This document shows positions 52,909 to 61,715 of a DNA stretch of 64,000 nt, in pieces. The position numbers were made by a program, and so were the translations under genes. Source of the DNA: CBDFHC01 sp965247585 (GTDB lineage Bacteria > Chloroflexota > Dehalococcoidia > Lucifugimonadales > GCA-2712585); assembly GCA_965247585.1 (NCBI GenBank), contig CBDFHC010000005.1:1240001-1304000 (forward strand). The letters run 5' to 3'. How positions within the stretch are numbered: position 1 is the first letter of the stretch; the number at the start of each line of letters is the position of its first letter. Below the pieces are notes generated by a model. That model saw nothing but the letters and a program-made list of their open reading frames with translations. It made no database searches and was not told the origin of the DNA.

Positions 52909-53265
52909 TCCCACATTTCCCACAGATTTAGGTACTAAATAACATAAAATGTCGAGTGAATAACCAGACAATCACCATTAGGCGGAAAGTAACAGGGAAA
53001 TCATCACATTTCAAGGGGCAAAGAAGGAATTTGCTAGGGAATTTCCAAATTACTACGTATAGATTTGATGTTCTGAAATGAAATGCGCTGATTACTCTAG
53101 CACAGGTGTTATATTTCTACGAAATACGTTACGTGCCAGCTATGGGTAGGTATGCTATCTGTTCGTCTCCAGCTATATGCCGTTGCGGCATCGGCACACC
53201 CCCTAGGAGAGCCGGTTGCGGGTGGCGTTATCAGCCATCTCCTGGCTAGTCGGGATTACGTTTTC
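52909..53265. other. AT-rich region between dnaA and fmt, candidate origin
   Basis: About 360 bp without a gene and visibly more AT-rich than its surroundings. One minus-strand DnaA-box-like site, TTATTCACT (52955-52963), differs from TTATNCACA at one position. Runs such as TAAATAACATAAAAT could be unwinding elements. A cluster of clear DnaA boxes is not seen, so origin status is only possible. Confidence 0.35.
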
Positions 53266-53271
53266 TATAAT
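53266..53271 (+). promoter_or_regulatory. -10 box close to the fmt start codon
   Basis: TATAAT ends 9 nt before the ATG at 53281. Transcription would start within about 3 nt of the start codon, although a GGGG in the spacer could act as a Shine-Dalgarno sequence if the start lies further upstream. Confidence 0.45.
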
Positions 53272-53280
53272 GGGGTAGCT

Positions 53281-54219
53281 ATGCGGGCTGTCTTCATGGG
53301 AACACCGGACTTCGCTATTCCCGTACTAAAGTCGCTACAGGGGGTTACTCAAGAGGTGGTAGGCGTCTATACCGCGCCAGACCGCCCCAGAGGCCGAAAC
53401 CGGCACGTGGCCGTCCCTCCCGTAAAAGAGTATGCCATGGGGCAAGGGCTTACGGTGGTCCAACCGTCCACCTTGCGAAGGGAGGCGGCGGTGGAGGAAT
53501 TCCGCAGATTGGCGCCAGACTTGGTGGTGGTGGCTGCTTACGGGCGGATCATTCCGCCGGATATGCTAGAGGTACCCCTTCACGGCTTCATCAATATCCA
53601 CCCGTCCCTGTTGCCGAAATACCGCGGCGCCTCGCCGGTGATCACTGCGCTTCTAGACGGCGTAACAGAGACCGGCGTTACGTTGATTCGGTTGGGTGAG
53701 GGGCTAGACGACGGCCCCATCCTGGCCCAGAGGACCGCGCTTGTGCGGCCGCAGGAGACTTGCGGCGAGCTAACGCTTCGCCTGTTCGAGCTGGGGGCCC
53801 AGTTGCTGACGGAGACCATTCCCCTGTGGACAGGAGGCCGCTTGAAGGCGGTCCCCCAGGACGAGGCGGCGGCGACGCTTACGCGAAAGATCGCCAAAGA
53901 AGACGGTGAGGCCAGGTGGGACCTGTCCGCGCGGGTTCTGGAGCGGCAGGCGAGGGCCTATGCGCCATGGCCCGGTCTCTACTCCCGCTGGAATGGCCGG
54001 GTCGTGAAGCTGTTGGAAGTGGAGGCGGTGGACATGCCACCGCAGGGGGCGCCGGGCACGGTGATATCCCTGAACGACCGGCAACTAAGGCTGGCAGTGG
54101 CAACGGGAGATGGCGTCCTGGCGGTCCACACACTGCAAGCCGAAGGGCGAATAGCTATGTCCGCTGAAGATTTCCTGCGCGGGCAGGACTCTTTGCTAGG
54201 CGCGGTGCTGCCGAGCTAG
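53281..54219 (+). CDS. fmt: Methionyl-tRNA formyltransferase
   Basis: A 312-residue enzyme that formylates initiator Met-tRNA. It opens MRAVFMGTPDFAIPVLKSL. The catalytic region is INIHPSLLPKYRGASPV with the Asn/His pair, followed by LIRLGEGLDDGPILAQ with the Asp; a C-terminal tRNA-binding domain starts at about 205. ATG 53281 is the start because the family begins exactly there; the frame is open upstream to 53152 without conserved residues. Confidence 0.94.
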   Translation: MRAVFMGTPDFAIPVLKSLQGVTQEVVGVYTAPDRPRGRNRHVAVPPVKEYAMGQGLTVVQPSTLRREAAVEEFRRLAPDLVVVAAYGRIIPPDMLEVPLHGFINIHPSLLPKYRGASPVITALLDGVTETGVTLIRLGEGLDDGPILAQRTALVRPQETCGELTLRLFELGAQLLTETIPLWTGGRLKAVPQDEAAATLTRKIAKEDGEARWDLSARVLERQARAYAPWPGLYSRWNGRVVKLLEVEAVDMPPQGAPGTVISLNDRQLRLAVATGDGVLAVHTLQAEGRIAMSAEDFLRGQDSLLGAVLPS

Positions 54220-54247
54220 AGGCGGGGGAGGGCTGCAAGGGGCCAGG

Positions 54248-54892
54248 CTACCCCTCCTCGGGGCTCTCCCCTTGCTGGGCGCCTTCACCAATGGGCGCTT
54301 CGCCCTCTGCCATGGGCACAACATCTTCAACCCTGACGACCTCAATGCGGGCTACCATGGTCTCAGGTTCCACCGAAACGCTAACGTTCGGTGGGATTGT
54401 AAGGCTGCTCACCCTGATAACGTCATCAACCGCCGCGAGGACCGAGAGGTCCGCCTGGATCTCCGAGGGCATATCCATCGGAAGGGCTCGCACATCCAAC
54501 GAAAAAAGGATCTGCACTACACTGCCATTGGCGGCCCGCGCTCCTGGCGATGCACCAACGGTCACAATGGGAATAGAGGCGGACATCTCCTCGGATAGCT
54601 CCACGTGAAGAAAGTCTACGTGGATCATGTCCCCCCGGCTCGGGTCAAATTGTATCTCTCGGACGAAGGCGAGCTGCTGCGTGTCCTGACCGGCAACCGT
54701 CACGTTGACTGGAGCGTTCATTCCCACCTGGGTCAATACTTTAAGGAGGGTCTTACTCTCGCACTGGAGGGGTTGAGGATCAATGTTCCTGCCGTATAGA
54801 TGAACGGGGACGATTCCGGCCCGGCGTAGCTTGCGGACCTTCTTTCCCAGGACTGTCCTGGGCTCCAGGGTCAGGGTTACGGTATCAGCCAT
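54248..54892 (-). CDS. rplY: 50S ribosomal protein L25 (CTC/TL5 form)
   Basis: A 214-residue L25 of the general-stress CTC type: an N-terminal 5S-rRNA-binding domain (LTLEPRTVLGKKVRKLRRAG, VPVHLYG) and a C-terminal beta domain (DVRALPMDMPSEIQADLS). It ends in an acidic and Gln-rich tail. It is convergent with fmt, with a 28-bp gap. Confidence 0.92.
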   Translation of the reverse strand: MADTVTLTLEPRTVLGKKVRKLRRAGIVPVHLYGRNIDPQPLQCESKTLLKVLTQVGMNAPVNVTVAGQDTQQLAFVREIQFDPSRGDMIHVDFLHVELSEEMSASIPIVTVGASPGARAANGSVVQILFSLDVRALPMDMPSEIQADLSVLAAVDDVIRVSSLTIPPNVSVSVEPETMVARIEVVRVEDVVPMAEGEAPIGEGAQQGESPEEG

Positions 54893-55017
54893 TTTTCGCC
54901 CCGTTTGCTAAATTTGCCGGGATTAATAGTACCACCGGTGCTCGGGAAATGGGAACAGGTACCGGGCCGCCGCCGCAATAGTTAATTTTTTGGATAGACA
55001 ATATGAGAGTGCGCTGC

Positions 55018-55023
55018 TATAAT
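55018..55023 (+). promoter_or_regulatory. -10 box for the RrF2 regulator gene
   Basis: TATAAT lies 30 bp before the ATG at 55054; the GAGGG site at 55042-55046 falls within the predicted leader. Confidence 0.45.
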
Positions 55024-55053
55024 TGTGCCCAATATTAGGCTGAGGGTCCGGTA

Positions 55054-55488
55054 ATGAGAATCCCAATGAAAGTTGATTACGGGGTACGGGCCCTGGTGGA
55101 ATTGGCGCAGCACGGAAACTCCTCGCCCATGCAGGCGGCGGCCATAGCCGGTAGTCAAGGGATCCCGGAGGCCTACCTGGACCAGGTGCTGACGACCCTC
55201 AACAAAGCGGGAATAACCAGCAGCCGCCGGGGCCCTCAAGGGGGGCATTCCCTGGCCATGGAAGCTAGTTCCATCAAGCTGGGATGGGTCATGAACGTGC
55301 TGGAAGGCAAGACCCCGTTGCTGGACTGCCTGGTGGAGCCGGATGGCTGCAGCCTCTCAGAGACGTGCGCCCAGCGGGAAGTTTGGGCGTCCTTTGAAGA
55401 TGCGGTCCAGGAGATCCTGAGCGACACCTCAATTGAGGATATGGCCCAGCGGCAAAGGCTGTTGGTGGAGACCAAGCCCAGCTCCTGA
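55054..55488 (+). CDS. RrF2 family (IscR-like) transcriptional regulator
   Basis: A 144-residue winged-helix regulator: MKVDYGVRALVELAQHG, then AIAGSQGIPEAYLDQVLTTL and SRRGPQGGHSLA. Three cysteines (Cys92, Cys99, Cys105; CLVEPDGCSLSETC) sit at almost the positions of the [2Fe-2S] ligands of IscR (92, 98, 104), so it probably senses Fe-S status. It lies directly upstream of the moeB-like and cysK genes, which suggests control of cysteine or sulfur supply. It could also repress its own promoter. Confidence 0.88.
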   Translation: MRIPMKVDYGVRALVELAQHGNSSPMQAAAIAGSQGIPEAYLDQVLTTLNKAGITSSRRGPQGGHSLAMEASSIKLGWVMNVLEGKTPLLDCLVEPDGCSLSETCAQREVWASFEDAVQEILSDTSIEDMAQRQRLLVETKPSS

Positions 55489-55565
55489 TACAATTCCCTG
55501 GTGCGTTGACATATCGATCCTCACTCCAATCCGGGCTGTATCGGCCTCGGAGTGAGGCCGTTTTT
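55486..55565 (+). promoter_or_regulatory. Promoter and possible attenuator upstream of the moeB-cysK genes
   Basis: TGATACAAT (55486-55494) is an extended -10. Downstream, GGCCTC (55543-55548) and GAGGCC (55554-55559) form a hairpin followed by TTTTT (55561-55565), an intrinsic terminator. An upstream CCTCACTCC (55519-55527) is an exact complement of GGAGTGAGG (55549-55557), overlapping the terminator's loop and right arm. The two foldings exclude each other, as in a transcription attenuator. No T-box motif is present. Confidence 0.5.
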
Positions 55566-55598
55566 CGTTAAGCATTCAAGACTCTAGGAGGAATCGAG

Positions 55599-56432
55599 AT
55601 GACACAGGTAAAAGCGCTAACGCCACAGCAGGTTAAGCGCTATAGCAGACATATAATAATGAACCAGGTGGGCAGCAGAGGTCAGCGCAAACTGATGGAC
55701 GCCAAGGTCCTGATAGTAGGCGCCGGAGGCCTGGGGTCGCCGTCGGCGCTGTACCTGGCCCTGGCCGGGGTGGGCACCATAGGCATCGTTGACTTCGATG
55801 TGGTGGACATATCCAACCTGCAGCGGCAAGTGTTGCACCAGACGGCAGATGTGGGGCGCCGAAAGGTTGTCTCCGCCAAAGAGACCATCAACGCGTACAA
55901 TCCGGACGTCAACGTGGTGCTGCACGAGGTGTGGCTCACTTCAGAGAACGCCATGGACATTATCCCGCAGTATGACCTGGTCATTAACGGCGCGGATAAC
56001 TTCCCGTCCCGGTATCTGGTCAACGATGCTTGTTACCTTTCCGGGAAGCCCCTGGTGGATGGCAGCATTCTGCTCTTTGACGGCCAGGCTACGGTGTTTG
56101 TGCCTGGACAGGGGTGCTACAGGTGCCTCTTCCCCAGCCCACCCCCTCCCGGCATGGTGCCCAACTGCGTGGAGGCCGGCGTTCTGGGGGCCTTGACCGG
56201 TCTGGTGGGGAGCATCCAGGCCACTGAGGCACTGAAGCTGCTTCTGGGCATCGGAACCTCCCTTACCTCCAGGCTGTTGCTGATTGACGCCCTGTCTATG
56301 GACTTCCGTGAGGTCAAGATGAAGCGCAACCCTGAATGCCCGCTGTGTGGAGACAATCCCACAGTGCACGAGCTGATTGATTACGAGGTGTTCTGCGGAG
56401 TAGGCGCGCCCGAAGGCCAACCGGTGGGTTAG
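55599..56432 (+). CDS. ThiF/MoeB/HesA-type sulfur-carrier adenylyltransferase
   Basis: A 277-residue E1-like enzyme that adenylates the C-terminus of a ThiS/MoaD-like sulfur carrier. Visible are the ATP-binding GAGGLGSPSA (41-50), DVVDISNLQRQ (68-77), zinc cysteines in CYRC (173-176) and CPLC (247-250), and a likely catalytic Cys190 in PNCVEAGVLG. It lies just upstream of cysK, so it may serve the CysO/CysM-type or ThiS-type sulfur route; the carrier protein gene is not in the window. It has an AGGAGG site 5 nt before ATG. Confidence 0.85.
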   Translation: MTQVKALTPQQVKRYSRHIIMNQVGSRGQRKLMDAKVLIVGAGGLGSPSALYLALAGVGTIGIVDFDVVDISNLQRQVLHQTADVGRRKVVSAKETINAYNPDVNVVLHEVWLTSENAMDIIPQYDLVINGADNFPSRYLVNDACYLSGKPLVDGSILLFDGQATVFVPGQGCYRCLFPSPPPPGMVPNCVEAGVLGALTGLVGSIQATEALKLLLGIGTSLTSRLLLIDALSMDFREVKMKRNPECPLCGDNPTVHELIDYEVFCGVGAPEGQPVG

Positions 56433-56453
56433 AAGAAGGAGGTTGGCCGGAGA

Positions 56454-57395
56454 ATGGTTGTGCGGTCCCTATTAGATCTGATTGGAAACACCCCCCTTGT
56501 GGAGCTGAAAAACATGTCTCCCAAGGCCAGCGTCCGCATCTTTGCCAAGCTGGAAGGCCAGAATCCAACGGGGAGCCTGAAAGACCGCATCGCCAAGAAC
56601 ATGGTTGAGAAGGCGGAGCGGGAAGGCAAGCTGGGGCCGGACGTCACAATCCTGGAGCCCACCAGCGGCAACACCGGAATTTCGCTGGCCTTCGTGGCGG
56701 GGATGAAGGGGTACAAGGTCAAGGTGGTAATGCCGGACAACGTGAGCCCGGAACGCACCCAGCTTTTGGAGGCCTATGGGGCGGAGGTGGTCTATTCGGA
56801 AGGGCGAAACGGCACCAACGGCTCCATCCTGGTGGCCCAGGAGATGATGGAGCGGAGCAGCAACGGCAACTATTTCATGCCGTACCAATACGGTAACGAC
56901 GCTAATCCCGGGGCCCACTACGAGACCACGGGGGCGGAGATAATCCGGGACCTGCCCCAGGTGGACGTCTTCGTGGCGGGACTGGGCACCGGTGGCACGC
57001 TCATGGGTGTGGGGCGCCGGCTAAAGGAGCACCGCAGCGATATTAAGATAGTAGCGGTGGCGCCGGAGCCTGATGATGCCATTCAAGGACTCCGGAGCCT
57101 TGAAGAGGGATTTATCCCTCCAATCCTGGACCTCTCTCTGCTGGACTCTCGCATCATGGCCAAGAGCTCTGACGCCTTCCGCGGTACCCGGGAGCTGCTG
57201 AGGCAGGAGGGCATATTCGCTGGGGTATCGTCGGGCTCCGTCATATGGGGCGCCATGAAAACCGCGGAGAAAATGGATGAGGGCAACGTGGTGTGCTTCC
57301 TGGCGGATGGCGGGTGGAAATACCTGTCCACGGGGCTGTGGACCAAGGACCCAGAGGAGATGGAAAGGGAGTCCCGGGGCAAGATATGGTGGTAA
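56454..57395 (+). CDS. cysK: Cysteine synthase family PLP enzyme
   Basis: A 313-residue PLP-dependent synthase. The PLP lysine is in NPTGSLKDRIAKN (Lys43), TSGNTG binds the substrate carboxylate, and GTGGT holds the phosphate. It makes cysteine from O-acetylserine (or O-phosphoserine) and a sulfide or thiocarboxylate donor. The preceding ThiF/MoeB-like gene suggests a CysM-like route with a sulfur-carrier protein as donor, but cysK- versus cysM-type specificity is not resolved. It begins 22 bp after that gene. Confidence 0.88.
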   Translation: MVVRSLLDLIGNTPLVELKNMSPKASVRIFAKLEGQNPTGSLKDRIAKNMVEKAEREGKLGPDVTILEPTSGNTGISLAFVAGMKGYKVKVVMPDNVSPERTQLLEAYGAEVVYSEGRNGTNGSILVAQEMMERSSNGNYFMPYQYGNDANPGAHYETTGAEIIRDLPQVDVFVAGLGTGGTLMGVGRRLKEHRSDIKIVAVAPEPDDAIQGLRSLEEGFIPPILDLSLLDSRIMAKSSDAFRGTRELLRQEGIFAGVSSGSVIWGAMKTAEKMDEGNVVCFLADGGWKYLSTGLWTKDPEEMERESRGKIWW

Positions 57396-57404
57396 AGACT
57401 CGAG

Positions 57405-57433
57405 TTGCCTTGGCTATGCCCGGATGCTATACT
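57405..57433 (+). promoter_or_regulatory. Promoter for the nusA operon
   Basis: TTGCCT (57405-57410) and TATACT (57428-57433) are separated by 17 bp, and TGC directly before TATACT makes an extended -10. Transcription would start near 57440, leaving a leader of about 78 nt that contains the hairpin at 57464-57488. Confidence 0.65.
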
Positions 57434-57463
57434 GACTAGGTTAACCCTTCCTCGGAGTTTCTT

Positions 57464-57492
57464 GAAAGCGGGCCACAAACCCGCTTTCTTAA
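57464..57492 (+). terminator. Hairpin in the nusA leader
   Basis: GAAAGCGGG (57464-57472) pairs with CCCGCTTTC (57480-57488) around a CCACAAA loop and is followed by TTAATT. It follows cysK but lies downstream of the nusA promoter, so it may end cysK transcripts or act as an attenuator of nusA. Confidence 0.5.
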
Positions 57493-57517
57493 TTAGATGG
57501 CAGTCGGGGACAGGTGA

Positions 57518-59098
57518 GTGGTTTTGAAGAGCGATTTTTTCATTGCTTTGACACAGTTGGCGGCGGAGAGGCACCTGCCCAAGGAGGAGGTGCTTAAGGC
57601 CATTGAGGCGGCGTTGGTATCTGCCTTTCGCAAGGACCACTGGGGCGAAGGGGTCAACGTCTCCGTCAAGCTGAACCCGAACACCGGCGAGATCACTGCT
57701 AGCGCCCTCAAAACCGTTGTGGAACAGGTTGAGGACGAGAAACAGGAGATCAACCTCAAAAACGCCCAGCGCATCAGTAAGACTGCGGCGATTGGTGACG
57801 TCCTGGAGATGGAGTCTGTCACCCACGAGGCCAGCCGGATTGCCGCCCAGACCGCCAAGCAGGTGGTGGTGCAGCGGCTCCGCGAAGCGGAGCGGGAACT
57901 GGTCTATGATGAGTTCGCCAAGCGGCTGGATGACATCATCTCTGGCACCACAGGCCAGGCCGAGCCGGGCAGAGGCATCACTCTGGAGTTGGACCGGGCA
58001 GAGGCGCTTCTAACGCCGGAAGAGCAGGTCCCTACGGAGCGGTACCTCCGGGGTCAGCGGCTCAAGGTGTACGTGCTAGAGGTAAACCGCAGCCCCAAAG
58101 GGCCGGAGATCATAGTTTCCCGCAGCCACAAGAATCTGCTCAAGCGGCTGTTTGAGCTGGAAGTTCCGGAGGTCTACAACGGAATTGTAGAGATCCGCTC
58201 CATAGCCAGAGAGGCCGGCTCCCGCAGCAAGGTGGCGGTGTTGGCAAAGCAGGAGGGTGTGGACCCCGTTGGTTCCTGCATAGGTATGCGGGGCAACAGG
58301 ATCCAGAACATAGTCAACGAGCTCCAGGGAGAAAAGATAGACGTGGTGCGGTGGGACCGTGACCTGAAGCGGTATATCGCCAACGCGTTGAGCCCGGCCG
58401 AGGTGGTCCACGTTGAGGCCAATGAGAAGGAGAATTCCGCAGTGGTGGTGGTGCCGGAGCGGCAGCTTTCCCTGGCCATTGGTAAGGAAGGTCAGAACGC
58501 CCGGCTGGCGGCCAAGCTCACCGGCTGGCACCTGGATATCAAAAGCATGGCTGAATGGGAGGCCATCAGGTCCCAGATAAAGATAGAGCCTGAAATAGAT
58601 GGTCTATCTGAGGAATTGGAAGAGACGCCGGTAGCCGCGGTAGAGCCGGAGTTGGATGTTGTGACCGAGGCCCCGTTGGGAGAGGTAACCGTGGAGCTGG
58701 AAGCGGCGGAGGCCGTTGAAGTTAACGGCACCGCTGCAGGAACGGATGGAGTGGCCGCGCCAGTCTTGGAGGAGGCGCTGTCAGACCTAATTTCTCAAGA
58801 GAAAACAGAAGAACAAGAAGCAGTTGACGTAGAGGCTCCCGCGCTCAGCCTGGAGGAGGGCTTCGCGGCCCTTTCATTTGATCAATCCGCGGAGTTGGAG
58901 GAGGATGAGGATGAGGCGGACGAGGGCGAGGTTGTGGATCAGCCGCTAGAGGTGCTGAACCTCACCCCAGACGCCGGAAAGATCCGGTTTGCTGAAGATA
59001 TTCTTGAAGAGTTCCGCGGCCCTGGGCGAGGTAGAGGAGGCGGAAAGAAGTCGGGCGGGAACCGTGGAAATCGGAGCGCTAAAGCCCGCAGAAGGTAG
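57518..59098 (+). CDS. nusA: Transcription termination/antitermination factor NusA
   Basis: A 526-residue NusA. The N-terminal RNAP-binding domain opens FFIALTQLAAERHLPKEEVL; the S1 and two KH domains follow (PVGSCIGMRGNRIQNIVNEL is the KH1 loop; IGKEGQNARLAAKL is KH2). The region after about residue 370 is a strongly acidic extension with many Glu, ending in a basic Gly/Arg-rich tail, beyond the usual core. The start is GTG 57518 with an AGGTGA nearby; a TTG at 57524 is an alternative. It is first in the nusA-ylxR-infB-rbfA-truB operon. Confidence 0.94.
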   Translation: MVLKSDFFIALTQLAAERHLPKEEVLKAIEAALVSAFRKDHWGEGVNVSVKLNPNTGEITASALKTVVEQVEDEKQEINLKNAQRISKTAAIGDVLEMESVTHEASRIAAQTAKQVVVQRLREAERELVYDEFAKRLDDIISGTTGQAEPGRGITLELDRAEALLTPEEQVPTERYLRGQRLKVYVLEVNRSPKGPEIIVSRSHKNLLKRLFELEVPEVYNGIVEIRSIAREAGSRSKVAVLAKQEGVDPVGSCIGMRGNRIQNIVNELQGEKIDVVRWDRDLKRYIANALSPAEVVHVEANEKENSAVVVVPERQLSLAIGKEGQNARLAAKLTGWHLDIKSMAEWEAIRSQIKIEPEIDGLSEELEETPVAAVEPELDVVTEAPLGEVTVELEAAEAVEVNGTAAGTDGVAAPVLEEALSDLISQEKTEEQEAVDVEAPALSLEEGFAALSFDQSAELEEDEDEADEGEVVDQPLEVLNLTPDAGKIRFAEDILEEFRGPGRGRGGGKKSGGNRGNRSAKARRR

Positions 59099-59127
59099 CG
59101 GACACGCCATAACAGGCCGGGCAACCC

Positions 59128-59406
59128 ATGAAAGGGAAAAGGATAGCCATTCGGAGTTGCTTGGTATGCGGCACTAAGGCTCCCCAACGGGAGTTGACGC
59201 GGCTGGTCCGGACCCCCCAGGGGTCAGTTGAAGTGGATGCTGAAGGTAAATCCCAGGGCAGAGGGGCCTATATATGTACGAACCTGTCTTGCTGGGAGAC
59301 GGCGCTGGCTAGAGAGCAGTTGGACCGGGCGCTCCGGCTGCCCATATCACAAGAGACCAAGAAGCGGCTCAGATCACAGTACGCCCGCAGCAGTGTGAGG
59401 CCGTAG
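59128..59406 (+). CDS. ylxR: YlxR (DUF448) RNA-binding protein
   Basis: A 92-residue protein with the YlxR pattern: RSCLVCGTKAPQRELTRLVR at the N-terminus, then GRGAYICTNLSCWE. The GRGAYxC signature is diagnostic. Such proteins bind RNA and can modulate RNase P or transcription. It lies between nusA and infB, the universal position of this family. Confidence 0.92.
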   Translation: MKGKRIAIRSCLVCGTKAPQRELTRLVRTPQGSVEVDAEGKSQGRGAYICTNLSCWETALAREQLDRALRLPISQETKKRLRSQYARSSVRP

Positions 59407-59419
59407 GAAGCGAGGTCCC

Positions 59420-61252
59420 ATGACAACAAATAGAGGCAGGACCGCAGAGATAGAGCGACAGGGCGCCGGTCAGGCGCCCCGAAAAGATGCGGTTAGCAAG
59501 ACCGCAACCAAGGAGGTGGTCCTCCCGGCAACCCTGTCGGTGAAGCAGTTGGCCGACTCCATGCGGGTGGACTCCATTGAAGTAATCAAGCAGCTCATGC
59601 GCAACGGCATAATGGCCGCCATCAACCAGGTCATTGATTATGATCTGGCGGCGTTGGTAACCCCGGCATTCGGCTTCAAGGCCAAGAAAGAAGAGAAGAC
59701 AAAAAGCGTACTGGCCAGCGCCCTCCAAGAGATGGAGAAGCCAGACGAATCAAAGCTGAAAACTCGTGACCCCGTGGTGACTATCCTGGGCCATGTGGAC
59801 CATGGCAAAACCACGCTGCTTGACACTATCCGCAACAGCCGGGTCACGCAGGGAGAAGTCGGCGGGATAACGCAGCACATTGGCGCCTACCAGGTGAAAT
59901 ACGGGGATAATAAGATCACCTTCCTGGACACCCCGGGCCACGAGGCGTTTACTGCCATACGTGCCCGTGGCGCCAGCGTAACGGACATGGCCGTGCTGGT
60001 TGTGGCGGCGAATGACGGCGTGATGCCGCAGACGGTTGAAGCCATAAACCACGCGAAAGCCGCCAATCTGCCGATTCTTGTCGCCATCAACAAGATGGAT
60101 ATGCCGGATGCCGAGCCTGACAACGTGAAACGGCAGCTAACAGAACACAACCTGCTGGTAGAGGAGTGGGGTGGCGACGTAATCGCGGTGCCTATTTCCG
60201 CCAAGAACAACACGGGCATAGAGGATCTGCTGGAAAACATCCAAGTGGTGGCTGAAGTTGGCGAGCTGAAGGCTGATTTTGATCGGCCGGGCCGCGGTAC
60301 TGTCATCGAGGTCCAGTTAGACCGGAGCAAGGGGCCCTTGGCCACAGTCCTGGTGCAGAATGGCGTGGTCAGGGTAGGGGACAGCGTGGTGGCCGGCGGA
60401 ACCTGGGGCCGGGTGAGGGCCCTGGTTAATGACTTGGGCGAGAGAATAAAAGAAGCCGGCCCTTCCGTGCCGGTGGAAGTCCTGGGCTTCAGTGAGCTGC
60501 CTCAAGCCGGCGACGCGTTCTACGTCGTGGCTGATGACCGCACCGCCCGAGCTGTGGTGGAGGAGAATGTGGAGAGGCGGCAGGAGGAACAGACCCTCTC
60601 CCGCGCCATGACTTTGGAAGACGTCATGACCCGCATTAACAAAGGAGAGGTGAAGGAGCTCAATCTGATCCTCAAAGCGGACGCCCAGGGGAGTGTTGAG
60701 GCGGTCAGGGGCTCCCTGGAAAGGCTGGACAGCCCCAGCGCCAGGGTAAATATACTCCACGCGGGTAGCGGTGCCGTAAATGAAAGCGATATTCTTCTGG
60801 CCGGCGCGTCGAACGCCATAATCTTCGCGTTTAGCGTGGGGGTGGAGCCCAGCGCTGATCTTGCAGCGGGCCGTGGCGGGGTGCAGATCCGGTCCTACAA
60901 CATAATCTATAAGCTTATTGAAGACGTGGAGGCCGCACTGAAGGGTATCCTGGCGCCGGTGCATCGCGAAGTTGTGATCGGCAAGGCCGAGATTCGGGAG
61001 GTATTCGGGGCCAAGCGCGGTACCAAGGTGGCGGGCGCTCTGGTTACTGAAGGTCGGTTCGCCCGGGAAGGCTCAATCCGCGTTTTGAGAAAAGGCGATG
61101 TGGTGCACACTGGCACCATTGGCAGCCTGCGGCGCTTCAAGGATGACGTGAACGAGGTCACTTCCGGCCTGGAGTGCGGCATCGTCATTTCCGGATTCGA
61201 AACCTTCGAGGTAGGCGATTTGTTGGAGGCCTTCCGCCGCGAACGCACCTAG
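59420..61252 (+). CDS. infB: Translation initiation factor IF-2
   Basis: A 610-residue IF-2, short for the family because the N-terminal extension is only about 110 residues. The GTPase motifs are GHVDHGKT (124-131), DTPGHEAFTA, and NKMDMPDA. The later EFG-II-like and C-terminal fMet-tRNA-binding domains are intact (for example EIREVFGAKRGTKVAG). It places initiator tRNA on the ribosome. It begins 13 bp after ylxR. Confidence 0.94.
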   Translation: MTTNRGRTAEIERQGAGQAPRKDAVSKTATKEVVLPATLSVKQLADSMRVDSIEVIKQLMRNGIMAAINQVIDYDLAALVTPAFGFKAKKEEKTKSVLASALQEMEKPDESKLKTRDPVVTILGHVDHGKTTLLDTIRNSRVTQGEVGGITQHIGAYQVKYGDNKITFLDTPGHEAFTAIRARGASVTDMAVLVVAANDGVMPQTVEAINHAKAANLPILVAINKMDMPDAEPDNVKRQLTEHNLLVEEWGGDVIAVPISAKNNTGIEDLLENIQVVAEVGELKADFDRPGRGTVIEVQLDRSKGPLATVLVQNGVVRVGDSVVAGGTWGRVRALVNDLGERIKEAGPSVPVEVLGFSELPQAGDAFYVVADDRTARAVVEENVERRQEEQTLSRAMTLEDVMTRINKGEVKELNLILKADAQGSVEAVRGSLERLDSPSARVNILHAGSGAVNESDILLAGASNAIIFAFSVGVEPSADLAAGRGGVQIRSYNIIYKLIEDVEAALKGILAPVHREVVIGKAEIREVFGAKRGTKVAGALVTEGRFAREGSIRVLRKGDVVHTGTIGSLRRFKDDVNEVTSGLECGIVISGFETFEVGDLLEAFRRERT

Positions 61253-61316
61253 AGGACCTGCCGTCCCGTTCGACCCGTCCGTTCCTTGATCTTCGCGCCA
61301 GAGGGGACCGTGTCCA

Positions 61317-61715
61317 ATGAATAGGCGTACGCTACGCGTTAGTGAGCTTTTGCGCCAGGAGATTAGCCTGGTGTTGCAGCGTCAGATACGAGACCCCCGG
61401 CTGCGCTCTCTGATCAGCGTTACCAAGGTTGAGACCTCCCCGGATCTTCGGGAGGCCAAAGTCTTTGTTAGCGTTATGGGCGAACCCTCCAAGAAGGAAG
61501 CGGCGCTGCAAGGCCTCACCTCTGCCACCGGCTACTTGAAGCGTGCCATAGGGGATGCGCTGCCGTTAAGGCACGTTCCCAGGCTGACCTTTGCACTGGA
61601 TGATTCGCTGGAGAAGGGAGAAGAGGTGTTCCGGGTGATGAACCAACTGGCGGAGCAGCAGCCCTCTCCCGCGCAGGGAGACGATGGGGTTCAACCTGGG
61701 GGTGCGGATGAATAG
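61317..61715 (+). CDS. rbfA: Ribosome-binding factor A
   Basis: A 132-residue RbfA, a KH-fold 30S maturation factor. It has the N-terminal RVSELLRQEISLVLQRQIRDPRL and SVTKVETSPDLREAKVFVSVMG, both family blocks. The stop overlaps the truB start by 8 bp. Confidence 0.93.
   Translation: MNRRTLRVSELLRQEISLVLQRQIRDPRLRSLISVTKVETSPDLREAKVFVSVMGEPSKKEAALQGLTSATGYLKRAIGDALPLRHVPRLTFALDDSLEKGEEVFRVMNQLAEQQPSPAQGDDGVQPGGADE

Noticed and set aside
55501..55598. T-box riboswitch in the moeB-cysK leader
   Set aside because: The T-box AGGGTGGNACCGCG motif and a specifier loop are absent; only the alternative hairpins are supported.
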